Positions 15,874 through 22,848 of a stretch of 64,000 nucleotides of DNA are shown in pieces. Under the pieces are notes generated by a model. It was not told the DNA's origin, did no database searches, and worked only from the letters and a program-made list of their open reading frames with translations. Position 1 is the first letter of the stretch; each line of letters opens with the position of its first letter. The stretch is from the NCBI GenBank assembly GCA_020632575.1, contig JACKFH010000001.1, positions 372,001 through 436,000 on the forward strand, written 5' to 3'. A program made the position numbers and the translations under genes. Origin of the DNA: Candidatus Omnitrophota bacterium. Its GTDB lineage: Bacteria > Hinthialibacterota > Hinthialibacteria > OLB16.

Positions 15874-16302
15874 ATGGGTTCGACAAAGATTTCAGGGAAA
15901 GAAAAACTTCCAGGAAAGTTCGAGGACCTCATGCTCGTTCTGCCGCCTCGGGCGATTGCGGATGAAGTGCACTACGAGAACACAGTCGAGATGATCGACC
16001 GGCTCATGGCGATCGGACGATTGACCAAGGGGCAATCTCTCTACCTCGAAACGCTCGTCCAATTGGTCCAAGCCTACGAATCCTCGAACCACGCCATCAA
16101 CGTCTCGGATCTCAGCGGGATCGACACTTTAAAATACCTGATGGGTGAGAATGGGATGAATGCTTCGGATCTCGCGCGGTTGCTAGGAGTCCATGTCAGC
16201 CTGGGTTCTAAGATTCTGAAGGGGGATCGCTCTTTGACCTTGGATCATGTGAAGACCTTGGCGGAGAGGTTCAAGGTGAGTGCGGGGTTGTTCTTGGATT
16301 GA
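15874..16302 (+). CDS. higA: HigA-type antitoxin (XRE HTH)
   Basis: Antitoxin of 142 residues. The N-terminal half (RAIADEVHYENTVEMIDRLM and the helix to about residue 85) is the toxin-neutralising part. The C-terminal half is a helix-turn-helix of the Cro/CI type (LKYLMGENGMNASDLARLLG, SKILKGDRSLTLDHVKTLAERF, VSAGLFLD). ATG at 15874 follows AAGGAGAG and lies two bases after the toxin stop. It most likely binds the TTAGACAT palindrome upstream of higB. The stop codon is four bases before the third nucleoside hydrolase fragment, so the cassette ends at a module boundary. Confidence 0.9.
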   Translation: MGSTKISGKEKLPGKFEDLMLVLPPRAIADEVHYENTVEMIDRLMAIGRLTKGQSLYLETLVQLVQAYESSNHAINVSDLSGIDTLKYLMGENGMNASDLARLLGVHVSLGSKILKGDRSLTLDHVKTLAERFKVSAGLFLD

Positions 16303-16306
16303 ACTT

Positions 16307-16390
16307 CCAAGGTACTATCTGAAGTTCAATGAGGACCTGCAAAAGGAGAAGATCGAGGAGATTTTGACTGGCTGGTATCGGGAGCCGTGA
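16307..16390 (+). pseudogene. 3' fragment of the nucleoside hydrolase gene, third copy
   Basis: In frame this reads PRYYLKFNEDLQKEKIEEI and LTGWYREP and stops with TGA, matching the last 27 codons of the gene at 11372-12361 without a frameshift. It begins four bases after the higA stop. Both downstream fragments share ACTGGC where the parent has GCTGGG, so they are closer to each other than to the parent. Confidence 0.88.
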
Positions 16391-16395
16391 GGGAA

Positions 16396-16740
16396 CTAAT
16401 CTTTCCACAATTTCCTCAGCTTTTTCATTAAATCGTTTGTCAGGACTCCCTTCACGGTAAATGGCTCCATGCCCATTGCGGGTTCGTAAACAAATCGAGT
16501 TTCAGGAATTTCGCGGTGCCTTAGTTCTCCGAATGAAGTGGTCCTCTTGGTCGATGTCAAGCGTCCAGGTTTCTGATTCGTTGAACTCCTCCCAAGTGGT
16601 CGTGCATGGAGCGATCTTGGGATTTCGGATTTGATTTGTTGAGGAAGCGGGGAGGTGCATCCGGTTGTTCGCCAGCCAAAAGCCCCCTTTGGCGGCAAAT
16701 GCAAATCCATGTGCTCTGCGCGTGGAATGTTACATTCGGG
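16396..16740 (-). pseudogene. decayed third copy of the LolA/DUF2092-like gene
   Basis: On the minus strand one frame gives TNQIRNPKIAPCTTTWEEF, NESETWTLDIDQEDHFIRR and then a stop. Another gives IPETRFVYEPAMGMEPF and TNDLMKKLRKLWKD to the stop at 16396. These match two separated parts of copy 2 (TNQIRNPKIIP..., IPDDKFVYEPAL...). About 65 codons between them are deleted with a frameshift. The 5' half is degraded or missing, with no MPPRKGSP start. It sits five bases from the third nucleoside hydrolase fragment, the same convergent layout as copies 1 and 2. Confidence 0.8.
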
Positions 16741-16904
16741 AAGGTCTTCGCGAGTCGCACTCGATTTCAGATTTTGGAGGTCGCGGGGTGATTTTTCAAC
16801 GGGCAGCTAGCGCACATTCATCGCCCGTCAACTCGTTTTCCAGTTTTACCAACAGTCCACCTCTTGATCCAAAAGCGACTCCCCAAAAAAAATGTCGAAA
16901 ATCC

Positions 16905-16945
16905 TTGACTTCTCATTCCAATCAGACTACTCTGTAGTTCAGAGT
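16905..16945 (+). promoter_or_regulatory. promoter with palindromic operator for the membrane protein/regulator pair
   Basis: TTGACT (16905-16910), 17 bases, TACTCT (16928-16933). The palindrome ACTCTGTAGTTCAGAGT (16929-16945; arms ACTCTG and CAGAGT) overlaps the -10 box and the predicted start of transcription. This is a natural operator site for the winged-helix regulator encoded by the second gene. Confidence 0.55.
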
Positions 16946-16979
16946 CCTCTATTACAAATCTTCATTCAAGGAGATCACA

Positions 16980-17549
16980 ATGATGGAAATGACACGGGAG
17001 ACAGCGGAGCAGTCGTTGCGGGATATCGAGGAGGCGCGGAGAAAGACACGATTCGACGCCGACTGGGGTGGTGGGGATCTGATGATGATCCTCTGGGGGG
17101 CGGTCTGGACCTTCGCTTTTCTGGGGTCGCACTACGACCCTGAGAAGGCGGGGATCTTTTGGATGATCGGTGACGCCCTCGGTGTGATCGGGACTTGGGC
17201 GATCATTTACCAGGTCAACCAAAGGGTCCAAAGCCAGGAAGGCCAAAGGATCGGGATCTTCTGGTTCCTGCTCTTTGTATTCATCTTTCTCGAGCTCGCG
17301 GTCATGCATCCTTGGGACCCTATTCAGATGAACGCATTCATTTGCCTTCAAGTTATGTTGGCGATTGTGGTGATGGGACTGTGGCTCGAAGTGATGGGGA
17401 TGCTGTTGTTCGCCGGAGTTGTCACCGCTTTCATCCTGGTCGGATACTTTCTGATGGGTTCGTATTACAACCTTTGGATGGCATGCACTGGAGGGGGAGC
17501 GTTCCTGGGAACGGGACTCTACGCGCGATACAGGCTGAGAAGGTCATGA
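16980..17549 (+). CDS. hypothetical membrane protein paired with a winged-helix regulator
   Basis: Unrecognised inner-membrane protein of 189 residues. A soluble charged N-terminus (about 25 residues, TAEQSLRDIEEARRKTRFD) is followed by five or six hydrophobic helices (about 35-50, 58-80, 90-108, 116-135, 138-158, 163-182) and a basic end. AAGGAG precedes the ATG. Its stop overlaps the start of a PF13601-like regulator (ATGA). Membrane proteins of this size coupled to such regulators are common in several phyla, but their function is not established. A sensor or transport role is a guess. Confidence 0.7.
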   Translation: MMEMTRETAEQSLRDIEEARRKTRFDADWGGGDLMMILWGAVWTFAFLGSHYDPEKAGIFWMIGDALGVIGTWAIIYQVNQRVQSQEGQRIGIFWFLLFVFIFLELAVMHPWDPIQMNAFICLQVMLAIVVMGLWLEVMGMLLFAGVVTAFILVGYFLMGSYYNLWMACTGGGAFLGTGLYARYRLRRS

Positions 17550-17842
17550 AAGACCTCGACCCGATCATCCATCAACCGATCCGCCTGAAGATGATGGCCT
17601 CTCTGGTCTCGCTCTCCGACAAGGAGAAGGTCGAGTTCACTCATCTCCGCGATCTCCTCGAACTCACCGATGGCAACATGGGCGCGCACCTGATCAAACT
17701 TGAGGAGGCCAAATATGTGAAGGTCGAAAAAACCTTTGTCGGGAGGAAACCGAAGACCTACATCCACGCCACCAGCAAGGGCCGCTCCGCCTTCGAGGAT
17801 CATGTCGAGGCGCTGAAGAAGATTTTATTGGTGGAGGAGTGA
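17546..17842 (+). CDS. winged-helix transcriptional regulator (HTH_34/PF13601-like)
   Basis: Small DNA-binding protein of 98 residues. IHQPIRLKMMASLVSL, FTHLRDLLELTDGNMGAHLIKLE and KTYIHATSKGRSAFEDHVEAL are the hallmarks of the MarR/ArsR-like group covered by PF13601, with the wing at about residues 60-78. It has no effector domain. The ATG at 17546 overlaps the membrane protein stop by four bases. It probably represses its own operon through the ACTCTG/CAGAGT palindrome at 16929-16945. Confidence 0.85.
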   Translation: MKDLDPIIHQPIRLKMMASLVSLSDKEKVEFTHLRDLLELTDGNMGAHLIKLEEAKYVKVEKTFVGRKPKTYIHATSKGRSAFEDHVEALKKILLVEE

Positions 17843-17905
17843 GAAGCGGCGCGGCAAAATCGAGTGAGACCTCAGCCGCGACATCATCGAGTCCAGAGAA
17901 TGGTT

Positions 17906-18101
17906 TTACGAGCCACTCGCCTTCTTCCAGTCTTGACTGAAGACGATGAGGTCCCATTCATTCACGGCGCCATCGCCGTTCAGGTCGCTCCTGAGAACGG
18001 GGCACTCGAAGGCGCCCATGTCATAGGTCCCGATAGGCCGAGGGTTTCCATCGAAATCCTCGGTCAATCCCGTGTCTGTCCCCGAACCGTTTCTGGCGAA
18101 T
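17906..18101 (-). pseudogene. 3' stub of a beta-helix/dockerin-like secreted protein gene
   Basis: On the minus strand the last ~59 codons before the stop at 17906 read SGTDTGLTEDFDGNPRPIG, YDMGAFECP and RSDLNGDGAVNEWDL. This is nearly the same as the C-terminus of the intact protein at 26051-27460 (SGTDTGLTTDFDGNPRPIG, YDMGAFEFP, RSDLNGDGEVGPEDL). The EF-hand-like DLNGDG loop is the dockerin-type end. Everything upstream is replaced by the antitoxin gene at 18102, so the insertion of the toxin-antitoxin pair or a deletion cut the gene. Confidence 0.8.
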
Positions 18102-18449
18102 TCATGGATAGAGGATTCTCCCAACCATGTCCGGTTCCTTGTCGATGATCTGAAGAAGGCGCAGAGCGGGAGAACTGGGTTTTGCCTTGCCCGATTCCCA
18201 CAACCGAAGGGTGTTACTCGACACATTAAGAGTCCGAGCAAACGTTTCGCTGGTCATTTGCAGCCGCTTCCTGAGGTCCCGGACTTGTTTCGGAGTGAAC
18301 TCCGGCGCCGGTGATGGGACCGTCACCTCGTGGGTCACCAAGTCCTTCTGTTCTCCCTTCGCGAATGAGATTCCATCTTCCAATCCCTCCTTGAGTCGCT
18401 GAAAGAAAGGGTTCTCTTCAATCCGATGGTTTTTTTGTTGATTTGGCAT
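18102..18449 (-). CDS. antitoxin, COG2944-type XRE regulator
   Basis: Antitoxin/transcription factor of 115 residues. The C-terminal helix-turn-helix reads FTPKQVRDLRKRLQMTSETFA, TLNVSSNTLRLWESGKAKPS and ALRLLQIIDKEP, the signature of HTH antitoxins that accompany RelE/HigB2-type toxins. A flexible N-terminal part of about 45 residues would bind the toxin. The ATG (18449) lies within the last codons of the toxin gene. The toxin frame is broken, so this antitoxin may now be an orphan. Its 3' end touches the dockerin-like stub. Confidence 0.85.
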   Translation of the reverse strand: MPNQQKNHRIEENPFFQRLKEGLEDGISFAKGEQKDLVTHEVTVPSPAPEFTPKQVRDLRKRLQMTSETFARTLNVSSNTLRLWESGKAKPSSPALRLLQIIDKEPDMVGRILYP

Positions 18450-18776
18450 ATTCTTTGAGTTCCTGGGCCAGTTTCCTCAAAATCTTCTTTTCAGATTCGC
18501 TTAAATTATCTTGCGTCTCTTCCCATAAATGTCCAGCAATAGAGTCCAACAGACCTCAGGAACATCCAAATAAATTATCCGAAGCCCGCCCCTCTTTCCT
18601 GAGCCCTTGGCTCGGTTTGTGTATCGCATCTTCCTCAAACCACCAGTTCCAGGAATGACATCACCGATCATGGGATTAGCGGAAAGGAAGGTCTGCAGAC
18701 CTCTGTATTCCTCCTCTGTCAGACGACCATGGACCGATGAAGTGAAGTGAGGGGTTTCAATGAACAAACGTTTCAT
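18418..18776 (-). pseudogene. RelE/HigB2-like toxin with a frameshift
   Basis: Frame 1 from 18776 gives 91 residues with DVIPGTGGLRKMRY, SGKRGGLRIIYLD and LLLDIYGKR, then a premature stop. Shifting by one base near 18516-18521 restores TQDNLSESEKKILRKLAQEL and KEYAKSTKKPSD, the normal C-terminus, with a stop at 18418. One missing base (AAGAGACG for AAGGAGACG) would explain it. Intact relatives are about 118 residues. The toxin is therefore inactivated or the base is a sequencing error. It is followed by its overlapping HTH antitoxin gene. Confidence 0.82.
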
Positions 18777-18806
18777 TCACTTCTTCCTCGAAGGTTTCTT
18801 CGTGTT

Positions 18807-19523
18807 TCAAATCTCATGCTCCCCCGGCAGGACCAGCAACCTCGGGATGCGCACATGGCTCGGTTGTTCGAGGATGAAGCGGACCATGCGGGCGATGTCT
18901 TCGGGGGTGAGGGGATGCTCGATGCCGAACATTTCGGTCGGGTGTTTCTCCCAGGAATCGTGAAGTTCGGTGTAGACCAGGCCTGGCTCGACACAACTGA
19001 CTTGGATGTCCGTCCCGGCGAGTTCCATCCGCAACGATTCGGAGACCGCCTCGATCGCGTATTTCGTTCCCGCGTAAGCGCCGGCGGTCGGACGGGTCTT
19101 CGTTCCCAAAATGCTCGAGGTGTTGACCAGATGACCGGAACCCCTCTTTTTAAAGTATTTGACTGAGGTGTAAATCAATCGGAAGGCCGCCTCGACATTG
19201 ATTCGCACCATCTGGCAGACCCGATCGATATCGATCTTGTCGATCGGTCCGACCTCGATGATCCCGGCGTTGTTGAACACGATGTCGACCGGCCCCAGTT
19301 TTTCCTCGGCCGCCTGAAACAACAGATCGGGCGTCTCCGGGTCAGCGATATCCCCCGCGAGAGCCACCGAGCCAACACAATCCTGGGTGAGATCGTTAAG
19401 TCGTTCCGCTCGTCTCCCGGTCACCAACACTTTGCATCCGGCCTCGGACAGATTCTGCGCGACCGCCTTCCCAATGCCGCTGCTCGCGCCTGTCACAATC
19501 GCAACCTTGTTCTTCAGTTCCAT
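18807..19523 (-). CDS. classical short-chain dehydrogenase/reductase
   Basis: NAD(P)-dependent oxidoreductase of 238 residues. TGASSGIGKAVAQ (cofactor loop, residues about 12-24), NNAGI, the catalytic serine in NTSSILG and YAGTKYA (Tyr-x-x-x-Lys) are all in place. TGRRAERL after the second strand favours NADP(H). ATG at 19523 (MELKNKVAIVTG) follows GGGAGG; the frame extends 15 codons upstream without sense. It is a stand-alone gene; the substrate is unknown. The family commonly acts on ketones, alcohols or acyl groups. Confidence 0.9.
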   Translation of the reverse strand: MELKNKVAIVTGASSGIGKAVAQNLSEAGCKVLVTGRRAERLNDLTQDCVGSVALAGDIADPETPDLLFQAAEEKLGPVDIVFNNAGIIEVGPIDKIDIDRVCQMVRINVEAAFRLIYTSVKYFKKRGSGHLVNTSSILGTKTRPTAGAYAGTKYAIEAVSESLRMELAGTDIQVSCVEPGLVYTELHDSWEKHPTEMFGIEHPLTPEDIARMVRFILEQPSHVRIPRLLVLPGEHEI

Positions 19524-19741
19524 GAGGGCCTCCCATCTTTTGTTCGCTACCACAATCGGAATCCACATAGACTAAACAGACATGAGGGTGTCCGTCCACA
19601 TCTAACCCGGTTTGGAAGTGCGGATCCAGAACCATCCTTGATTCCATCGACGAGTGTCGTTGCAACTTCCCACTCGCGGATATAGGATTCTGAATCTAAA
19701 TTCAGCGTGGATGAATCCAACGATATTCTCAACGGAAACGA

Positions 19742-21073
19742 ATGGTCGCCAAGAAATCCAAACCAGCCGAACCCGCAGCAGTTGGAGTCTTCCGCCGCTT
19801 CTTCCATTCGGAGGTGGCGGGCAGCGTGGTCCTTCTTGCCTGCACCCTCGCGGCGCTCTACTTCGCGAATTCAAGTCACTCGGAAACCTATTTCGAAATC
19901 CTCCACACGAAGGTCGGAGTCTCCTGGGGGGAAAGCGCGTTCAAACTCACCTTTCACCATTGGGTCAACGATTTTCTGATGGTCCTTTTCTTTTTTGTGG
20001 TCGGGCTGGAGATCAAGCGCGAGATCGTGGCGGGACAACTCTCCTCTATCAAAGATTCGGCCCTCCCTGTCATGGCGGCTCTCGGGGGAATGATTGTCCC
20101 CGCCCTCCTGTATACGCTTTTCAACCATGGGGGGAACGGCGCCGATGGATGGGGGATCGCGATGGCGACCGACATCGCCTTTGCTCTTGGCATTCTCTCG
20201 TTGTTTGGAAGTCGAGCGCCTATTGGTCTCAAAGTTTTTCTGACCGCTCTCGCTATCGCGGACGATATCGGTGCGGTCATGGTGATCGCGGTTTTCTACA
20301 GCGAGCAGATCTTTTGGTCGGGGCTTGCGGTCGCGGGGTTCTTCATGGCGCTCCTCTTGATCGCATCTCGATTCATGATCGGGCGCCCGGGAATCTACAT
20401 TCTCCTCGCACTCGGAGTCTGGGCGGGTGTCTTCGCTTCAGGGGTTCACGCCACAGTGGCCGGGATTCTTGTCGCTTTGGCGGTACCCGTTCGGGCGAGG
20501 ATCGATCCACAAGTTTTCATTGATAACATGGATGATCGTCTCGAACGATTAAAACAGTCCGATTTGACTCGACAGAGCATGCTTTCCGACACTTCGCAAT
20601 TGGATGCTCTCGACGATCTCCATTGGGTTTCCGGCTCGATGCGACCAGCCGGTATCACCCTCGAACACTTTCTCCACCCAATCCAAGCCTTTTTCATTCT
20701 CCCGCTTTTCGCGCTGTGCAACGCTGGAGTGCATATTCATGGCGGCGTGTTCAAAACAATGGTCAATCCCATCAGTCTCGGGATTATTCTGGGATTGGTT
20801 ATTGGCAAGCAGCTGGGGGTGGGCTCGATGGTCTGGGCCGCGGTGAAACTGGGTTGGGCGGAACTCCCCAAAGGGGTCCGGTGGCCTCATCTGTACGGGG
20901 CCGGGTGCCTGGCGGGAGTTGGATTCACCATGTCGCTGTTCATCAGCGAATTGGCATTCACCGATGACCTTCTGGTGGATGAAGCCAAAATCGGGATCCT
21001 TGTCGCCTCACTCATTTCCGGCGTGTGGGGTTATTTGGTGTTGATGGTGACGCTTCCAAAGGCGGAAAATTAG
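19742..21073 (+). CDS. nhaA: NhaA-type Na+/H+ antiporter
   Basis: Inner-membrane secondary antiporter of 443 residues exchanging Na+ (or Li+) for protons. The conserved TDIAFALGIL and LTALAIADDIGAVMVIAVFY segments hold the paired aspartates of the ion site; GLEIKREIVAGQL and AGVGFTMSLFISELAF are further NhaA signatures. Twelve helices are evident. It is longer than E. coli NhaA (388) because of an N-terminal lead and a loop of about 50 charged residues (IDPQVFIDNMDDRLERLKQ onward) in the middle, which is common in non-enteric NhaA. It stands alone between an SDR and an antitoxin gene. Confidence 0.95.
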   Translation: MVAKKSKPAEPAAVGVFRRFFHSEVAGSVVLLACTLAALYFANSSHSETYFEILHTKVGVSWGESAFKLTFHHWVNDFLMVLFFFVVGLEIKREIVAGQLSSIKDSALPVMAALGGMIVPALLYTLFNHGGNGADGWGIAMATDIAFALGILSLFGSRAPIGLKVFLTALAIADDIGAVMVIAVFYSEQIFWSGLAVAGFFMALLLIASRFMIGRPGIYILLALGVWAGVFASGVHATVAGILVALAVPVRARIDPQVFIDNMDDRLERLKQSDLTRQSMLSDTSQLDALDDLHWVSGSMRPAGITLEHFLHPIQAFFILPLFALCNAGVHIHGGVFKTMVNPISLGIILGLVIGKQLGVGSMVWAAVKLGWAELPKGVRWPHLYGAGCLAGVGFTMSLFISELAFTDDLLVDEAKIGILVASLISGVWGYLVLMVTLPKAEN

Positions 21074-21171
21074 GAAACAGAGATATGGGTGGCTGGAATT
21101 GAGACTTTAGAATCTTCCGCGGTGACCGTCTGTTAGCAGGTCTTTGAAAAATAGATTGAGCGATCCAATTC

Positions 21172-21248
21172 CGTAGCCCGGCAACTCATTCGCCGGGTGA
21201 AATGAAGGATTAACTCCCCTCATCCCAGCAAGTGAGTTGCCGGTCTAC
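21172..21248. repeat. CCGGCAACTC/GAGTTGCCGG palindromic repeat, copy E
   Basis: CGTAGCCCGGCAACTCATTC...GCAAGTGAGTTGCCGGTCTAC: two inverted arms 77 bases overall, matching copy F at 27526-27602 and the half copy G at 52328-52353. Here it overlaps the 3' end of an antitoxin gene and encodes its last nine residues and stop. Confidence 0.8.
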
Positions 21249-21480
21249 ATCTCTCGAACTCTCTGATTCGATCTTCAAACTCATCGGCTTCGTGACTGCT
21301 CCATGTTCCGGCGATTTTGGAGAGGTCACGCTTTTTGGCGGTTCTTGAGTGATCAAGACCTGTGGCCTTTTCGAGCAATCCGATGAGGGTTTTGTTTAGA
21401 CTGGTTCCCTGTCGCTTGGAAAGTTCGCGGATCGACTTCTCAAGGTCTTCTGGAAGGCTTCGGATCGTGATCTGACTCAT
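21220..21480 (-). CDS. FitA/VapB-like antitoxin with a repeat-derived C-terminus
   Basis: Ribbon-helix-helix antitoxin of 86 residues: MSQITIRSLPEDLEKSIREL, LNKTLIGLLEKATGL and GTWSSHEADEFEDRIREFE. Relatives continue with a short acidic end (typically ..D..LW) and overlap a PIN toxin gene. Here, after REFE, the residues CRPATHLLG and the stop come from the palindromic repeat, and no toxin follows. The antitoxin is thus an orphan whose 3' end was cut and capped by the repeat. DNA binding by the N-terminal half could persist. Confidence 0.72.
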   Translation of the reverse strand: MSQITIRSLPEDLEKSIRELSKRQGTSLNKTLIGLLEKATGLDHSRTAKKRDLSKIAGTWSSHEADEFEDRIREFERCRPATHLLG

Positions 21481-21678
21481 ATCGCGCCCTCATATTCGAT
21501 TCAATTTATGACTCAGTCTATCCATCTCGGGGATTTCGCGTCAAGAAGTAAAGAACTGACAGGCCTTTTCTAAGGGTTTTGAGACACGGAATCCATGGTC
21601 GCTGTCGCTATTTCTTGAAAAGGTCACACTTGGAAAGGCTGAAGAACACTTTGTTGGTGGAGGAGTAAGGGACAGTCC

Positions 21679-22713
21679 TTAAAGCCACAACCCCGGCTGC
21701 ATCAGTCCTGCGGTTTCCTCGAACCCAAGCGCCAAATTCATGTTCTGCACCGCTTGTCCCGAGGCCCCCTTCACCAGATTGTCCTCGGTCACCGTGACAA
21801 TCAGACGACTGTTCCGGCTGTCGACATGCACGGAGATGTCCAGGAAATTCGAACCTTGAACCGCCTTCAGGCAGGCCTCCTCTCCCTGAGGCAGCACCCG
21901 GACAAACGGATGGCTTTCATAAAAAGATTCATACTCCGCCTGGATTTGGTCGATCGACAGATCCTCAGTGAGGGTTGAATAAAGGGTCGCCAAAATGCCA
22001 CGTGTCACCGGCAATAGGTGAGGGATGAAATTGACCGTCAGATCCTCTCCGGCAAGAAGGCTCAACTCCTGCTCGATTTCTGGTGTGTGCTTGTGGCCAA
22101 CCACCTTGTAGGCGTTGAAATTCGCCTCGCACTCGGCGAAATGCATCCGGGTGTTCAGGTGTTTCCCGGCGCCCGAGACGCCCGACTTCACATCCGCCAC
22201 GAGAAACGAGGTGTCGATCCATCCCTTCTTCACCATCGGTGCGAATCCCAGAATCGTAGCGGTGGGGTAACATCCCGGGTTGGCGATCACATTCGCCTTC
22301 CGGAGTTCTTCCCGGTGAAGTTCGGGTAAACCGTAAACCGCCTCTTGAAGCAGGTTCGGAGACGCATGCTCGATGCCGTACCATTTCTGATGTATCTCGG
22401 CGCTTCGGAGTCTCGTATCTCCGGAGAAGTCGATCACCTTCGCGCCGGTGTCGAGGTGCTCTTTGGCGTGGTTCATGGTCACCCCATCGGGGGTGGCGAA
22501 AAAGACCGCATCCGCCTTCGAGCCGTCATCTTTCCCCACCACCATCTGGTCGGTCGTTCCGCGCAGATTGGCCCGGTACTTCCAGATCGGGGTCGGCTCC
22601 TCGGCTCGACGATCGATCAAGAGGATCGACTCGACATTGGGATGTTGGATCAGTAGCCGCGCGAGTTCGCTGCCCGAATACCCCGCGACTCCGATGACCT
22701 TGACTCTCGCCAT
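21679..22713 (-). CDS. argC: N-acetyl-gamma-glutamyl-phosphate reductase
   Basis: Third step of arginine biosynthesis: NADPH-dependent reduction of N-acetyl-glutamyl phosphate to the semialdehyde. The 344-residue protein has the Rossmann motif GVAGYSGSELARLL, the catalytic cysteine in ANPGCYPTA (Cys 148) and the conserved HLLPVTRGILATLY. ATG at 22713 follows GGAGAG; a TTG one codon earlier is less likely. It is not beside other arg genes in this window. Divergent from the large peptidase gene, 135 bases away. Confidence 0.95.
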   Translation of the reverse strand: MARVKVIGVAGYSGSELARLLIQHPNVESILLIDRRAEEPTPIWKYRANLRGTTDQMVVGKDDGSKADAVFFATPDGVTMNHAKEHLDTGAKVIDFSGDTRLRSAEIHQKWYGIEHASPNLLQEAVYGLPELHREELRKANVIANPGCYPTATILGFAPMVKKGWIDTSFLVADVKSGVSGAGKHLNTRMHFAECEANFNAYKVVGHKHTPEIEQELSLLAGEDLTVNFIPHLLPVTRGILATLYSTLTEDLSIDQIQAEYESFYESHPFVRVLPQGEEACLKAVQGSNFLDISVHVDSRNSRLIVTVTEDNLVKGASGQAVQNMNLALGFEETAGLMQPGLWL

Positions 22714-22848
22714 CAATTCTCTCCAATCTATATTCTTCAGATGATAATCCTGATCGGTTCGGGAACCGGATTCAAGACTCCCGCCGTTTCCGTCCGTTCA
22801 ATCTTAAACAGCAGGCGATTCGTTCCCTAATATCTTCAGGAGAAGACA

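Noticed and set aside
21481..21678. PIN toxin partner of the FitA-like antitoxin
   Set aside because: The toxin should lie downstream on the minus strand (below 21220), where only the repeat and the end of nhaA are found; nothing toxin-like is present on either side.
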